64,000 nt of DNA from assembly GCA_017856985.1 (NCBI GenBank), contig JAFMEA010000003.1, positions 1 to 64,000 of the forward strand. Direction: 5' to 3'. Below the pieces are notes generated by a model, which was not told the origin of the DNA, did no database searches, and saw only the letters and a program-made list of their open reading frames with translations. A program made the translations under genes and the position numbers. Shown here piece by piece: positions 18,741-26,647 of this stretch. The first letter of the stretch is position 1, and every line of letters starts with the position of its first letter. The stretch comes from Planktomarina sp. Its GTDB lineage: Bacteria > Pseudomonadota > Alphaproteobacteria > Rhodobacterales > Rhodobacteraceae.

Positions 18741-19160
18741 ATGTTTTCGAATTTATTTTCGCGTAAGCCGTTAGGCAGCAATGACGAGATTGATGAAAAA
18801 CAGGCTATGGCCGCGCTGATGGTACGAATTGCAAAATCTGACGATGATTACGCGATAGCTGAATGTGAAAGAATTGACGCAATTCTGAGCATCCTTTATG
18901 GCTTGTCACCCACAGAGGCTTCATCGTTGCGCAATCACGCCGAGGCTCTGGAAGCAGACGCCCCTGATACAGTCAGGTTTACCAGAGCAATCAAGGAAGC
19001 AGTTCCTTATGAGGATCGCTTTGAAGTTGTACGTGCCCTCTGGCAAGTTGTCTTAGCTGACGGAGAACGTGACCATGAGGAAGACGCATTAATGCGCCTG
19101 TTGGCGAGCCTGTTGGGTGTCAATGATCGAGACAGTGCAATCGCCCGAAAAGAGGCCTAA
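18741..19160 (+). CDS. TerB-like helical protein
   Basis: A 139-residue all-helical protein of the tellurite-resistance TerB / DjlA-N type: two acidic metal-site-like segments (AKSDDDYAIAECERID and LADGERDHEEDALM) at matching positions in the bundle. No DnaJ domain or membrane segment. It ends 3 nt before the PhnD-like gene, so the two are co-transcribed. Function in this lineage is unknown; tellurite resistance itself is not implied. Confidence 0.85.
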   Translation: MFSNLFSRKPLGSNDEIDEKQAMAALMVRIAKSDDDYAIAECERIDAILSILYGLSPTEASSLRNHAEALEADAPDTVRFTRAIKEAVPYEDRFEVVRALWQVVLADGERDHEEDALMRLLASLLGVNDRDSAIARKEA

Positions 19161-19163
19161 CAA

Positions 19164-19886
19164 GTGATAGCACACCTGCCCATGTATGATGTCTCAAAAA
19201 ATTACCAAGCACATCAACGACTATGGCAGGCATTCCGCGACTTGATGCCTAACGCCCCTTCACTCACCAGACACAGTGACAACCTTCTGTCAGACTGGTT
19301 GAACCCAGAGCTGTTTTTTTCTCAAACATGTGGCCTACCATTTCGGGCAAGCTTGCGTAGACACGTCAAGCTAATTGCCACCCCTAACAACAACATAGAG
19401 AACTGCGCACCAGGTTTTTATCACTCAGTGATATTAGCACGCAAAGGGTCAGCACCTGACCTCATAAAAAATGACTTTGTTCTCGCATATAATGAGCCTC
19501 AATCTCAATCAGGCTGGGCTGCCCCGCAGTCTATTGGGATTAGTGGAAAATCCCAACTTTGCACCGGAGGACACGCAGCATCGGCACTAGCTTTAACTAA
19601 AGGCATCGCTGATATTGCCGCCATTGATGCTCTTACTTGGAGGTTTTTGTGCAGAGATTGGGACAAGGCATCGCAACTTGAAGTAGTTACCACAACGCCG
19701 CCAACGCCTTCACTTCCCTACATCACTGCATTGAAAAATGACGCAAAAACCTTGTACCAAAATTTAAAAAAAGCGATTCTAGGGATTGATAAAAAAGATC
19801 AGGAAACCTTACAAATCTTTGGGTTGGTCAATATTGCAGAGCAAGATTACATGGAATATCCACTTCCAATTGCCCCTTTAAGCTAA
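19164..19886 (+). CDS. PhnD/SsuA-like substrate-binding-fold protein without signal peptide
   Basis: A 240-residue protein of the periplasmic-binding-protein-2 fold. The opening IAHLPMYDV, the segment LTRHSDNLLSDWLNPELFFSQTC (split across the first lobe) and the ligand-site motif GGHAASALALTKGIADIAAIDA resemble phosphate/phosphonate-binding PhnD relatives. The start is GTG, 3 nt after the TerB-like stop. There is no signal peptide or lipobox, so it should stay in the cytoplasm, and no permease or ATPase of the PhnCE type is next to it. The ligand is unknown. The amino-acid ABC operon begins 73 bp downstream but belongs to a different transporter class. Confidence 0.75.
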   Translation: MIAHLPMYDVSKNYQAHQRLWQAFRDLMPNAPSLTRHSDNLLSDWLNPELFFSQTCGLPFRASLRRHVKLIATPNNNIENCAPGFYHSVILARKGSAPDLIKNDFVLAYNEPQSQSGWAAPQSIGISGKSQLCTGGHAASALALTKGIADIAAIDALTWRFLCRDWDKASQLEVVTTTPPTPSLPYITALKNDAKTLYQNLKKAILGIDKKDQETLQIFGLVNIAEQDYMEYPLPIAPLS

Positions 19887-19959
19887 TTATTGCCACTTTC
19901 GGATTGTACGTAAAAGGCTTCTATGCCCTAATAAGCACTTGAGTTGTTAAGGACTATCG

Positions 19960-20733
19960 GTGCCAAGCGAAACCTCACCAGTAATAAACATCAGAGGTCT
20001 GCATAAATCTTATGGAGATTTGCAGGTTTTGAAAGGCATCGACATCACCGCCAAACGTGGAAATGTCGTGGCCCTTATTGGGTCGTCAGGTTCTGGGAAG
20101 TCCACCCTACTTCGCTGCTGCAATATGTTGGAAACTAGCCAAGAGGGTTCCATCCACTTCCAGGGTGAGCCAGTGAAGTGGCGAGGCTCAGGTCACGACC
20201 GAAGGCCGGCTGACTTATCTCAAGTGACCAGATTACGCACTAACCTTTCCATGGTGTTTCAGCAGTTTAATCTCTGGGCCCACATGACAATTTTACAAAA
20301 TGTGATGGAGGCTCCAGTCACCGTACTGAAGCAAGACAAGGCAGACGTTGAGGCGCGCGCGCGCGCGCTATTGGAAAAAGTGGGGATTAGCGAGAAGTGT
20401 GATGCGTATCCGGCGCAACTTTCAGGTGGGCAGCAGCAACGGGCGGCAATAGCCAGAGCCCTCGCTATGGAGCCGCAAGCTCTATTATTTGACGAGCCTA
20501 CATCTGCACTTGACCCCGAACTTGAACAGGAAGTTGTTCGTGTTATTAAAGACCTTGCGTCCGAGGGCCGGACAATGTTGATTGTTACACACGACATGGC
20601 ACTGGCACGGGATGTGGCAGACCATATTATATTTTTACATTTAGGTTTAATAGAAGAAGAAGGACCACCCAGCGCAATATTTGGCGCACCGAAATCACAA
20701 CGGCTTCAGCAGTTTCTTGCTGCTGTAGCTTAA
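19960..20733 (+). CDS. Polar amino-acid-type ABC transporter, ATP-binding subunit
   Basis: A 257-residue ATPase with Walker A GSSGSGKST, Q-loop in MVFQQFNLWAHM, signature LSGGQQQRAAIARAL, Walker B LLFDEPTSALDPE and switch His in IVTHDM. The MVFQQFNLW motif places it with HisP/GlnQ-type importers of polar amino acids. The start is GTG with AAGGA 7 nt ahead. A (GC)8 run at 20353-20368 encodes an Ala/Arg repeat. It begins a run of nine genes ending in the aminotransferase. Confidence 0.94.
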   Translation: MPSETSPVINIRGLHKSYGDLQVLKGIDITAKRGNVVALIGSSGSGKSTLLRCCNMLETSQEGSIHFQGEPVKWRGSGHDRRPADLSQVTRLRTNLSMVFQQFNLWAHMTILQNVMEAPVTVLKQDKADVEARARALLEKVGISEKCDAYPAQLSGGQQQRAAIARALAMEPQALLFDEPTSALDPELEQEVVRVIKDLASEGRTMLIVTHDMALARDVADHIIFLHLGLIEEEGPPSAIFGAPKSQRLQQFLAAVA

Positions 20734-20766
20734 ACATACTCAGCAACTCATTTTAAGGAGATAACC

Positions 20767-21486
20767 ATGAAAAAGCTGATCTTAACTGCCGCCGCAATGG
20801 CGCTAACTGCGGGCATGTCTTTTGCCGACACCATCCGCATGGGTACGGAGGGCGCATACCCACCCTATAATTTCATCAATGACGCTGGTGAAGTTGACGG
20901 ATTTGAGCGCGAATTAGGTGACGAACTGTGCGCGCGTGCATCCCTTACATGTGAGTGGGTTGTTAATGATTGGGATAGCATAATCCCAAATCTAGTATCC
21001 GGTAACTACGATACCATTATAGCGGGCATGTCAGTGACAGCCGAGCGTGATAGCGTAATCGATTTTACAGAAGAGTATACGCTACCAGAACCGTCTGCCT
21101 ACGTCGCTCTGTCAGCTGATGTTAACCTATCTGGAGCCGTTATTGCTGCTCAGGTAAATACCATACAGGCAGCTTTTGCTGCAGCGTTGCCTGGGGTTAC
21201 TTTAGTTGAATTTGCGACTCCAGAAGAAACCATTTCTGCAGTCAGGAACGGCGAAGCAGATGCAGTTTTGGCAGATTTGAATTATGTTGCGCCAATAGCT
21301 GCAGAAGATGCAGGCCTGGTATTGCTAGAAAAGCAGGAATTCATCGGTGGCGGCGTCGGCATGGGTGTACGTGAATCTGATAATGATTTACGCGACAAAT
21401 TCAGTGCTGCGATCAAGTCGATGAAGGCAGACGGAACGCTTAACGCTCTGATCGTCAAATGGGAAGTTGGCCAACCATTTCCATAA
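20767..21486 (+). CDS. Polar amino-acid-type ABC transporter, periplasmic binding protein
   Basis: A 239-residue binding protein with signal peptide KKLILTAAAMALTAGMSFA cut before DTIRMG. The ligand-site motif EGAYPPYNFINDAGEVDGFE and the paired cysteines in ELCARASLTCEW (seven apart, as the disulfide in HisJ/ArgT) suggest a cationic amino acid or amine ligand; that assignment is inference. AAGGAG precedes the ATG. A strong hairpin separates it from the permease genes and would favour excess binding protein. Confidence 0.93.
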   Translation: MKKLILTAAAMALTAGMSFADTIRMGTEGAYPPYNFINDAGEVDGFERELGDELCARASLTCEWVVNDWDSIIPNLVSGNYDTIIAGMSVTAERDSVIDFTEEYTLPEPSAYVALSADVNLSGAVIAAQVNTIQAAFAAALPGVTLVEFATPEETISAVRNGEADAVLADLNYVAPIAAEDAGLVLLEKQEFIGGGVGMGVRESDNDLRDKFSAAIKSMKADGTLNALIVKWEVGQPFP

Positions 21487-21499
21487 ATAAATTATTACT

Positions 21500-21534
21500 G
21501 AGGGGCAAAGGGTTAATCTTTGCCCCTCCTTTTG
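21500..21534 (+). terminator. Intercistronic hairpin between binding-protein and permease genes
   Basis: Stem GAGGGGCAAAG / CTTTGCCCCTC, 11 perfect pairs, loop GGTTAAT, followed by CTTTT. It looks like a partial terminator or mRNA-stabilising element. Being inside the transporter operon, it would leave more message for the binding protein than for the downstream permeases and enzymes, a known pattern in ABC operons. Confidence 0.75.
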
Positions 21535-21576
21535 GCTACATTTCAATAATATTTATTAGGCTATAAAACAGCACTA

Positions 21577-22461
21577 TTGCCGGGGGTTTATACGATTTTT
21601 AGCTTCTGCTCAGATCCAAGTACTCTTGCCAGTCTCTCATGGCTTAGCTGCTACCTCACCACAGGCAAACACTTTCTATTTTATTATTCTTTTGGGACAG
21701 TATTGGGCCTACTGGCCATTACCGGGCCTGCAGCTCTTGTCTTTGGTTTTGGTGGGGCAACGCTTGCGCAGTCTCAGTTTTTCTTACTGCGGTGGCTAGG
21801 AAAAATTTACATATCCATAGTAAGGGGCGTGCCCGACATAGCATTTTTTCTCTTCTTTGTAATTGCATTGGATCAGGGGTTTGAGTGGTTGCGCCACCAA
21901 GTCTTATGTCCAGACTGGTCCGAACCAATTCGTCAAGGAAGCGACTTCATTGTGTGCCAATCTGCCAAACTACCACTAGGAGCAGCGCCACAATATGTGC
22001 ATGATCTTTATGGATTTTTCACTGCCGTCCTAACCTTTACCATTGTCTTTGGAGCCTTTGCCGCAAACGTTCTCCACGGCGCAATGCGCGCCGTGCCAAA
22101 AGCACAAATAGAAACTGGCCAGTCCTACGGCATGAACCAAAGACAAGTTTTTTGGCGTATATTAGTCCCACAAATGTGGATTTACGCACTGCCAGGTCTC
22201 TCAAATCTCTGGATGGTTTTGATAAAGGCTACTCCTCTACTTTTCCTTCTCGGAATTGAAGATATCGTCTATTGGGCACGCGAACTTGGCGGAACCCAAT
22301 TAGCCAAATTCTCTGCTTACCCGCACGGGGATTTGCGCATGTACTATTTTTTATTTCTAATGGTGTTTTATTTGGCCTTCACGAAAGTCTCTGAAATCAT
22401 TCTTCAGCGCTTAACTAAAAGACTCTCCCATGGGCAGGGTACTTTAGGAAGTGACGCATGA
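21577..22461 (+). CDS. Polar amino-acid-type ABC transporter permease 1
   Basis: A 294-residue permease of the HisQ/M family with about five membrane segments. The EAA-loop motif for contact with the ATPase is RAVPKAQIETGQSYGMN. The region FCSDPSTLASLSWLSCYLTTG is an N-terminal extension typical of this subfamily. The start is TTG (MPGVYTIFSFC); no good ribosome site is seen, and the nearby hairpin lies about 50 bp upstream. It overlaps the second permease by 4 nt. Confidence 0.9.
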   Translation: MPGVYTIFSFCSDPSTLASLSWLSCYLTTGKHFLFYYSFGTVLGLLAITGPAALVFGFGGATLAQSQFFLLRWLGKIYISIVRGVPDIAFFLFFVIALDQGFEWLRHQVLCPDWSEPIRQGSDFIVCQSAKLPLGAAPQYVHDLYGFFTAVLTFTIVFGAFAANVLHGAMRAVPKAQIETGQSYGMNQRQVFWRILVPQMWIYALPGLSNLWMVLIKATPLLFLLGIEDIVYWARELGGTQLAKFSAYPHGDLRMYYFLFLMVFYLAFTKVSEIILQRLTKRLSHGQGTLGSDA

Positions 22462-23261
22462 GCTGTGCGCAAACAATCATAGATTATGGGCTTCGGTCAC
22501 TTGGCTATGGCAGCCGGCTGTTGCCCAAAATTGAGTTCACTCTGTGCCAACATTTTACTCTGATTGGCTCAGGGCTGCTCTGGAATATTTATTTTGGTGC
22601 CGTGGCACTTCTCATTGGTTTTTTTATTGCCAATGGAGTTGCCCTCGCCAAGGCAAGTCCCAATCCCGCAATCCGTAAACCAGCAGAGTGGTTTATTTTG
22701 GTGTTTAGGGGGTCCCCCCTATTTATCCAATTTTTCTTAGCCTATTTTATTTTTTTACGCCTCAAACAAAAGGGAATCTTACCCTGGCTTACAGCCGCAC
22801 AAGTAGGCGCATTAGTAGTTCTTATTTTGAATACTGCCGCCTACTCAGCAGAAATTTTTTATGGGGCGCTACGCTCCATTCCTAAGGGTGAGGTCGAGGC
22901 AGCTGATGCATATGGCCTTTCTGGATGGAAAAAATTCATTCGAATTATTTGGCCCACAACTATGCGGCTAGCCTGGCCCGCATATGTGAACGAGGCTATT
23001 TTTCTGTTTCATGCGACAACGCTAGTTTTCTTTTCCGGGTTTCCAGCATGGCAACAGCGTGGCGATGCATTATACTATGCAAGATACTTCGCCGATAAGA
23101 CCTTTAACCCCTTTGTGCCTTATCCCATTCTAGCCTTCTATTTTATACTTCTCACACTCGTGATCATTGGGCTATTTGGACTAATCAATAACCGACTAAA
23201 TCGCCACCTCCCAAAAGATGTGCGTCCCCGCCTGCGTTATCGGCCACAGGTCATTAGATGA
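22458..23261 (+). CDS. Polar amino-acid-type ABC transporter permease 2
   Basis: A 267-residue partner permease with about five membrane segments and the EAA loop RSIPKGEVEAADAYGLSG. It begins in the ATGA overlap with permease 1 and ends in another 4-nt overlap with the first glutamine-synthetase-like gene, so transport and enzyme genes are on one message and translated in series. Confidence 0.93.
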   Translation: MSCAQTIIDYGLRSLGYGSRLLPKIEFTLCQHFTLIGSGLLWNIYFGAVALLIGFFIANGVALAKASPNPAIRKPAEWFILVFRGSPLFIQFFLAYFIFLRLKQKGILPWLTAAQVGALVVLILNTAAYSAEIFYGALRSIPKGEVEAADAYGLSGWKKFIRIIWPTTMRLAWPAYVNEAIFLFHATTLVFFSGFPAWQQRGDALYYARYFADKTFNPFVPYPILAFYFILLTLVIIGLFGLINNRLNRHLPKDVRPRLRYRPQVIR

Positions 23262-24535
23262 GTAAGTCCCTGAGGATTGCCGCAGTTGACTTAAACGGCC
23301 AGTTGAGGGGCAAGCGCGTTGCAGCTTCTATGGCTGGCAAGGAAATGCGCATGCCTCTCTCAGCTCTGAATGTAGACATTTTTGGGTCTGATATAGACGG
23401 TTCACCACTCGTATTTGAAAGTGGTGATCAAGATGGGATCATGGTCCCTACCGACCGAGATCTCATTCCACTTCCATGGGTTTCAGGTGACGCACATTTA
23501 GACCTTCGGACTATGCAACATGACGACGGCACTCCCTTTGCCGGGGACCCCCGCGTTGCACTTAGCAGTGTTCTTGACGAATTTGAGGCACGCGGTTGGC
23601 AAGTCATTGCTGCATGCGAATTAGAGTTTTTTCTGCTCGAAGATGGCGGCAACTTAGCGCCACCAATAAATCCAAAAACTGGCCGCCGCCTATCCAGTAC
23701 TGAAGTGCTTTCCTTAAGAGAGTTGGATGGTTTTGATGCATTTTTTGACGATATCACAAATAGTGCCGAAGTAATGAGGCTTGGCAATTTGGCAATCACT
23801 GCAGAAGCGGGTGTTGGGCAATTTGAGGTAACAATGAAACACGGACCCGCACTCCACATTGCGGATAACGTGATCTTACTTAAGGAATTAATTAAAGGGA
23901 CAGCACGCAACCACGGTATGGCTGCTACTTTTATGGCTAAGCCATTTGCAACTGAAAGTGGCAACGGACTTCACACTCATTTTTCGGTATTAAATCATGC
24001 TGGTAACAACGTATTTTGTGATGAAGAAATTCTTATGTCAGCAGTTGCCGGATGTTTGAATAGCTTTTCCGCAAGTACTCTATTTTTTGCGCCATACATA
24101 AACAGCTTCAGCCGCTTTGTCTCCGGAGCGCACGCCCCAACGTCTGCAACTTGGGGTTTTGAAAACCGCACCGTTGCCATTCGAATTCCAGGTGGCGATA
24201 CAGCCTCAACTAGAATTGAGCACCGCGTGGCAGGAGGCGACGCCAATCCTTACTTGCTATTCGCGGTCATCTTCGGTGCTGCATTGCAGGGAATAAAATC
24301 TGAGCTAAAGCCACCAGAGCCCACAACCGGTAACGCCTACGAAAAACCTAACCTCTCCTCAGAGTTACTAAACAACTTACCAGAAGCGATTGAGGCGATA
24401 AACCATTCACTAATAGGCGGTTTGTTTTCAGAAGTAATTTTACAAAACTTGGCCGCCACTAAAGGCCAAGAATTTGCACTTTTTAGCCAGATGTCAGATC
24501 ATGACGCACTCCTAGCACTTATTGACACAGCTTAA
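23258..24535 (+). CDS. Glutamine-synthetase-family ligase 1 (gamma-glutamyl-amine synthetase-like)
   Basis: A 425-residue GS-fold ligase. Catalytic segments are ACELEFFLLED (metal glutamates), GVGQFEVTMKHGP, SGNGLHTHFSV and the ATP/phosphate arginines in ENRTVAIRIPGG. The N-terminal beta-grasp is present but short (AAVDLNGQLRGKRV). Family members related to PuuA, GlnA3 or GmaS join glutamate to an amine using ATP rather than ammonia; the amine here is unknown. A second GS-like gene of the same operon has the same core with different surroundings, so the two may form a mixed complex or act on different amines. Confidence 0.88.
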   Translation: MSKSLRIAAVDLNGQLRGKRVAASMAGKEMRMPLSALNVDIFGSDIDGSPLVFESGDQDGIMVPTDRDLIPLPWVSGDAHLDLRTMQHDDGTPFAGDPRVALSSVLDEFEARGWQVIAACELEFFLLEDGGNLAPPINPKTGRRLSSTEVLSLRELDGFDAFFDDITNSAEVMRLGNLAITAEAGVGQFEVTMKHGPALHIADNVILLKELIKGTARNHGMAATFMAKPFATESGNGLHTHFSVLNHAGNNVFCDEEILMSAVAGCLNSFSASTLFFAPYINSFSRFVSGAHAPTSATWGFENRTVAIRIPGGDTASTRIEHRVAGGDANPYLLFAVIFGAALQGIKSELKPPEPTTGNAYEKPNLSSELLNNLPEAIEAINHSLIGGLFSEVILQNLAATKGQEFALFSQMSDHDALLALIDTA

Positions 24536-24596
24536 TAATCTCTTTTCAAATTTATTTTTCAGGCCTAGATTGACCCAAACTCTGAAAGAGAAATCT

Positions 24597-25298
24597 ATGC
24601 TAATCGGTATATTAAATTGTGGTTATCCACCAGAAAATGTAAAAGATAACCACGGCAATTATGATGCTATGTTTTCAACTTTTTTAGATGGCCATGGCTT
24701 TAAGTATAAGACTTGGAATGTGGTAGATGGTAATTTCCCTGCCTCACCTACTGATGCTGAAGGCTGGCTAATCACTGGATCAAAACATGGCATTTATGAA
24801 GATCTCCCCTTCATCACTCCACTCAAAGAATTCATAAAAAATATCTACGACAGCACGCGCCCTATGGTCGGCGTATGCTTTGGCCATCAGGCAATCGCTC
24901 AGGCTCTAGGTGGCAAAGTAGAGAAATTTGATGGTGGGTGGGCTATTGGGCATCAAGACTATGTCTTTGGAGGCCATGGAGAGATATCACTGAACGCCTG
25001 GCACCAAGATCAAATTGTAGAGCTACCTGATGGTGCAAGCGTAATTGCGAGCAACAGTTTTTGTCAAAATGCTGGCTTAATTTATGGCAGTCGCGCTTAC
25101 ACGATTCAACCTCACCCCGAAATGAACAATTCAATTATTTCTGATTATATAATTGCTCGACGCAGCGATACTACCTACCCGGCCCACCTAATGGACCGTG
25201 CCGATAAATTGACCAAAGCTCCAACCCATGACAATGTCATCGCAAATGATATTGCTTCCTTTTTTAGGGGTGTCTTCAAGCCTGAGGTAGTTACATGA
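24597..25298 (+). CDS. Class I glutamine amidotransferase-like hydrolase (possible gamma-glutamyl-amide hydrolase)
   Basis: A 233-residue GATase1-fold protein with an intact triad: Cys in VGVCFGHQAIAQALGG, His and Glu in IQPHPEMN. It has no synthase domain, so it probably hydrolyses a free gamma-glutamyl amide, the job PuuD does in putrescine breakdown, although its sequence is of the stand-alone GMP-synthase-like type and not the PuuD/C26 type. The ATG giving MLIGILNCGYPP was chosen over an in-frame start 25 codons upstream that lies in the tail of the previous gene. It lies between the two GS-like genes and overlaps the second by 4 nt. Confidence 0.85.
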   Translation: MLIGILNCGYPPENVKDNHGNYDAMFSTFLDGHGFKYKTWNVVDGNFPASPTDAEGWLITGSKHGIYEDLPFITPLKEFIKNIYDSTRPMVGVCFGHQAIAQALGGKVEKFDGGWAIGHQDYVFGGHGEISLNAWHQDQIVELPDGASVIASNSFCQNAGLIYGSRAYTIQPHPEMNNSIISDYIIARRSDTTYPAHLMDRADKLTKAPTHDNVIANDIASFFRGVFKPEVVT

Positions 25299-26647
25299 AC
25301 TGGAAAGACAATTTGCCAGAGGCGGCTCAGGCCTACATTAAGGGTCGGGCACTCGACGAAGTGGAATGCATTATATCAGACCTCCCAGGGGTGGCTCGAG
25401 GTAAGGCCGTTCCAGCGTCTAAGTTCGCCAAACAAAATCACTTTTACTTACCTAACTCAATCTTTCTGCAGACGCTTACTGGTGGCTGGGCCGAAGCGGC
25501 GGGAGACGAGGGATGGGTAGAGCCCGACATGGTCTTGAGACCAGACTTGGACACAGCAACTGCCGCACCATGGACCGCTGATGTAACTCTTCAAGTTATT
25601 CATGATGCTTTTGGTCGCGATGATGAACCTATTCCAACGTCACCACGAAATGTGCTAAAACGGGTGGTTAACCTCTTCCGTGACAAAGGGTTGGAACCCA
25701 TAGTGGCGCCAGAAATGGAGTTTTTTTTGGTTGCCCGCAACATTGATCCAGCGCAACCAATCACACCAATGATGGGGCGCAGCGGCCGGCCAGCTGCAGC
25801 CCGCCAGGCTTATTCAATGTCAGCGGTAGACGAATATGGACCAGTTATCGACGATATTTATGACTTTGCCGAGGCACAGGGTTTTGAAATTGATGGGATC
25901 ACACAAGAGGGTGGAGCGGGGCAAGTCGAGATTAACCTCAGGCATGGGGACCCGGTCAAGCTGGCAGATGAGGTTTTCTATTTTAAGCGGCTTATAAGAG
26001 AGGCAGCACTCAAACATGACTGCTTTGCCACCTTCATGGCAAAGCCAATCGCAGAAGAGCCAGGCTCAGCAATGCACATCCATCACTCATTCCTAGATGC
26101 CGACGGGCAGAATATATTTGTTGGACCACAAGGTGGGGAAACAGATGTATTTTACCATATGATCGCAGGCCTTCAAAACCACCTCCCCTCAGCGATCGCA
26201 ATGCTTGCACCCTATGTGAATAGCTATCGCCGATATGTTAAAGATCATGCGGCGCCTATTAATTTGGAGTGGGCACGGGACAATCGCACCACGGGCATCC
26301 GCATTCCTCTCTCTGACCCCCAAGCCCGTCGGATTGAAAATCGTTTGGCGGGTATGGATTGCAATCCATATCTTGGGATCGCTGCTTCCTTGGCTTGTTG
26401 TTATCTGGGCTTGGAAGATCAGGATCGACCCGACAAACAATATCGGGGTGATGCCTATGATGGTGAAGAAGGGATTCCTTACGATCTTTTTACCGCACTA
26501 GATCTATTTGATAATGCGAAAAAACTTCATAAAGTTTTAGACCCTGAGTTTGCTCGAGTTTATTCAATTGTGAAGCGCACCGAATATAGTGAGTTTCTTC
26601 AGGTAATCTCACCCTGGGAACGCGAACACCTATTGTTGAATGTCTAA
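25295..26647 (+). CDS. Glutamine-synthetase-family ligase 2 (gamma-glutamylputrescine synthetase-like)
   Basis: A 450-residue GS-family protein. An N-terminal beta-grasp with CIISDLPGVARGKAVPASKF leads to the catalytic core: APEMEFFLVARN, GAGQVEINLRHGDP, SAMHIHHSFLDADGQ and DNRTTGIRIPLSDP. This layout is close to PuuA, which makes gamma-glutamylputrescine. The start overlaps the amidotransferase gene and the end overlaps the FAD oxidase gene by 8 nt. Together with those neighbours it supports gamma-glutamylation of an amine taken up by the ABC transporter. Confidence 0.9.
   Translation: MNWKDNLPEAAQAYIKGRALDEVECIISDLPGVARGKAVPASKFAKQNHFYLPNSIFLQTLTGGWAEAAGDEGWVEPDMVLRPDLDTATAAPWTADVTLQVIHDAFGRDDEPIPTSPRNVLKRVVNLFRDKGLEPIVAPEMEFFLVARNIDPAQPITPMMGRSGRPAAARQAYSMSAVDEYGPVIDDIYDFAEAQGFEIDGITQEGGAGQVEINLRHGDPVKLADEVFYFKRLIREAALKHDCFATFMAKPIAEEPGSAMHIHHSFLDADGQNIFVGPQGGETDVFYHMIAGLQNHLPSAIAMLAPYVNSYRRYVKDHAAPINLEWARDNRTTGIRIPLSDPQARRIENRLAGMDCNPYLGIAASLACCYLGLEDQDRPDKQYRGDAYDGEEGIPYDLFTALDLFDNAKKLHKVLDPEFARVYSIVKRTEYSEFLQVISPWEREHLLLNV

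Noticed and set aside
18741..19160. Tellurite resistance system
   Set aside because: TerB-type folds are widespread and no other ter genes are present, so resistance cannot be inferred.
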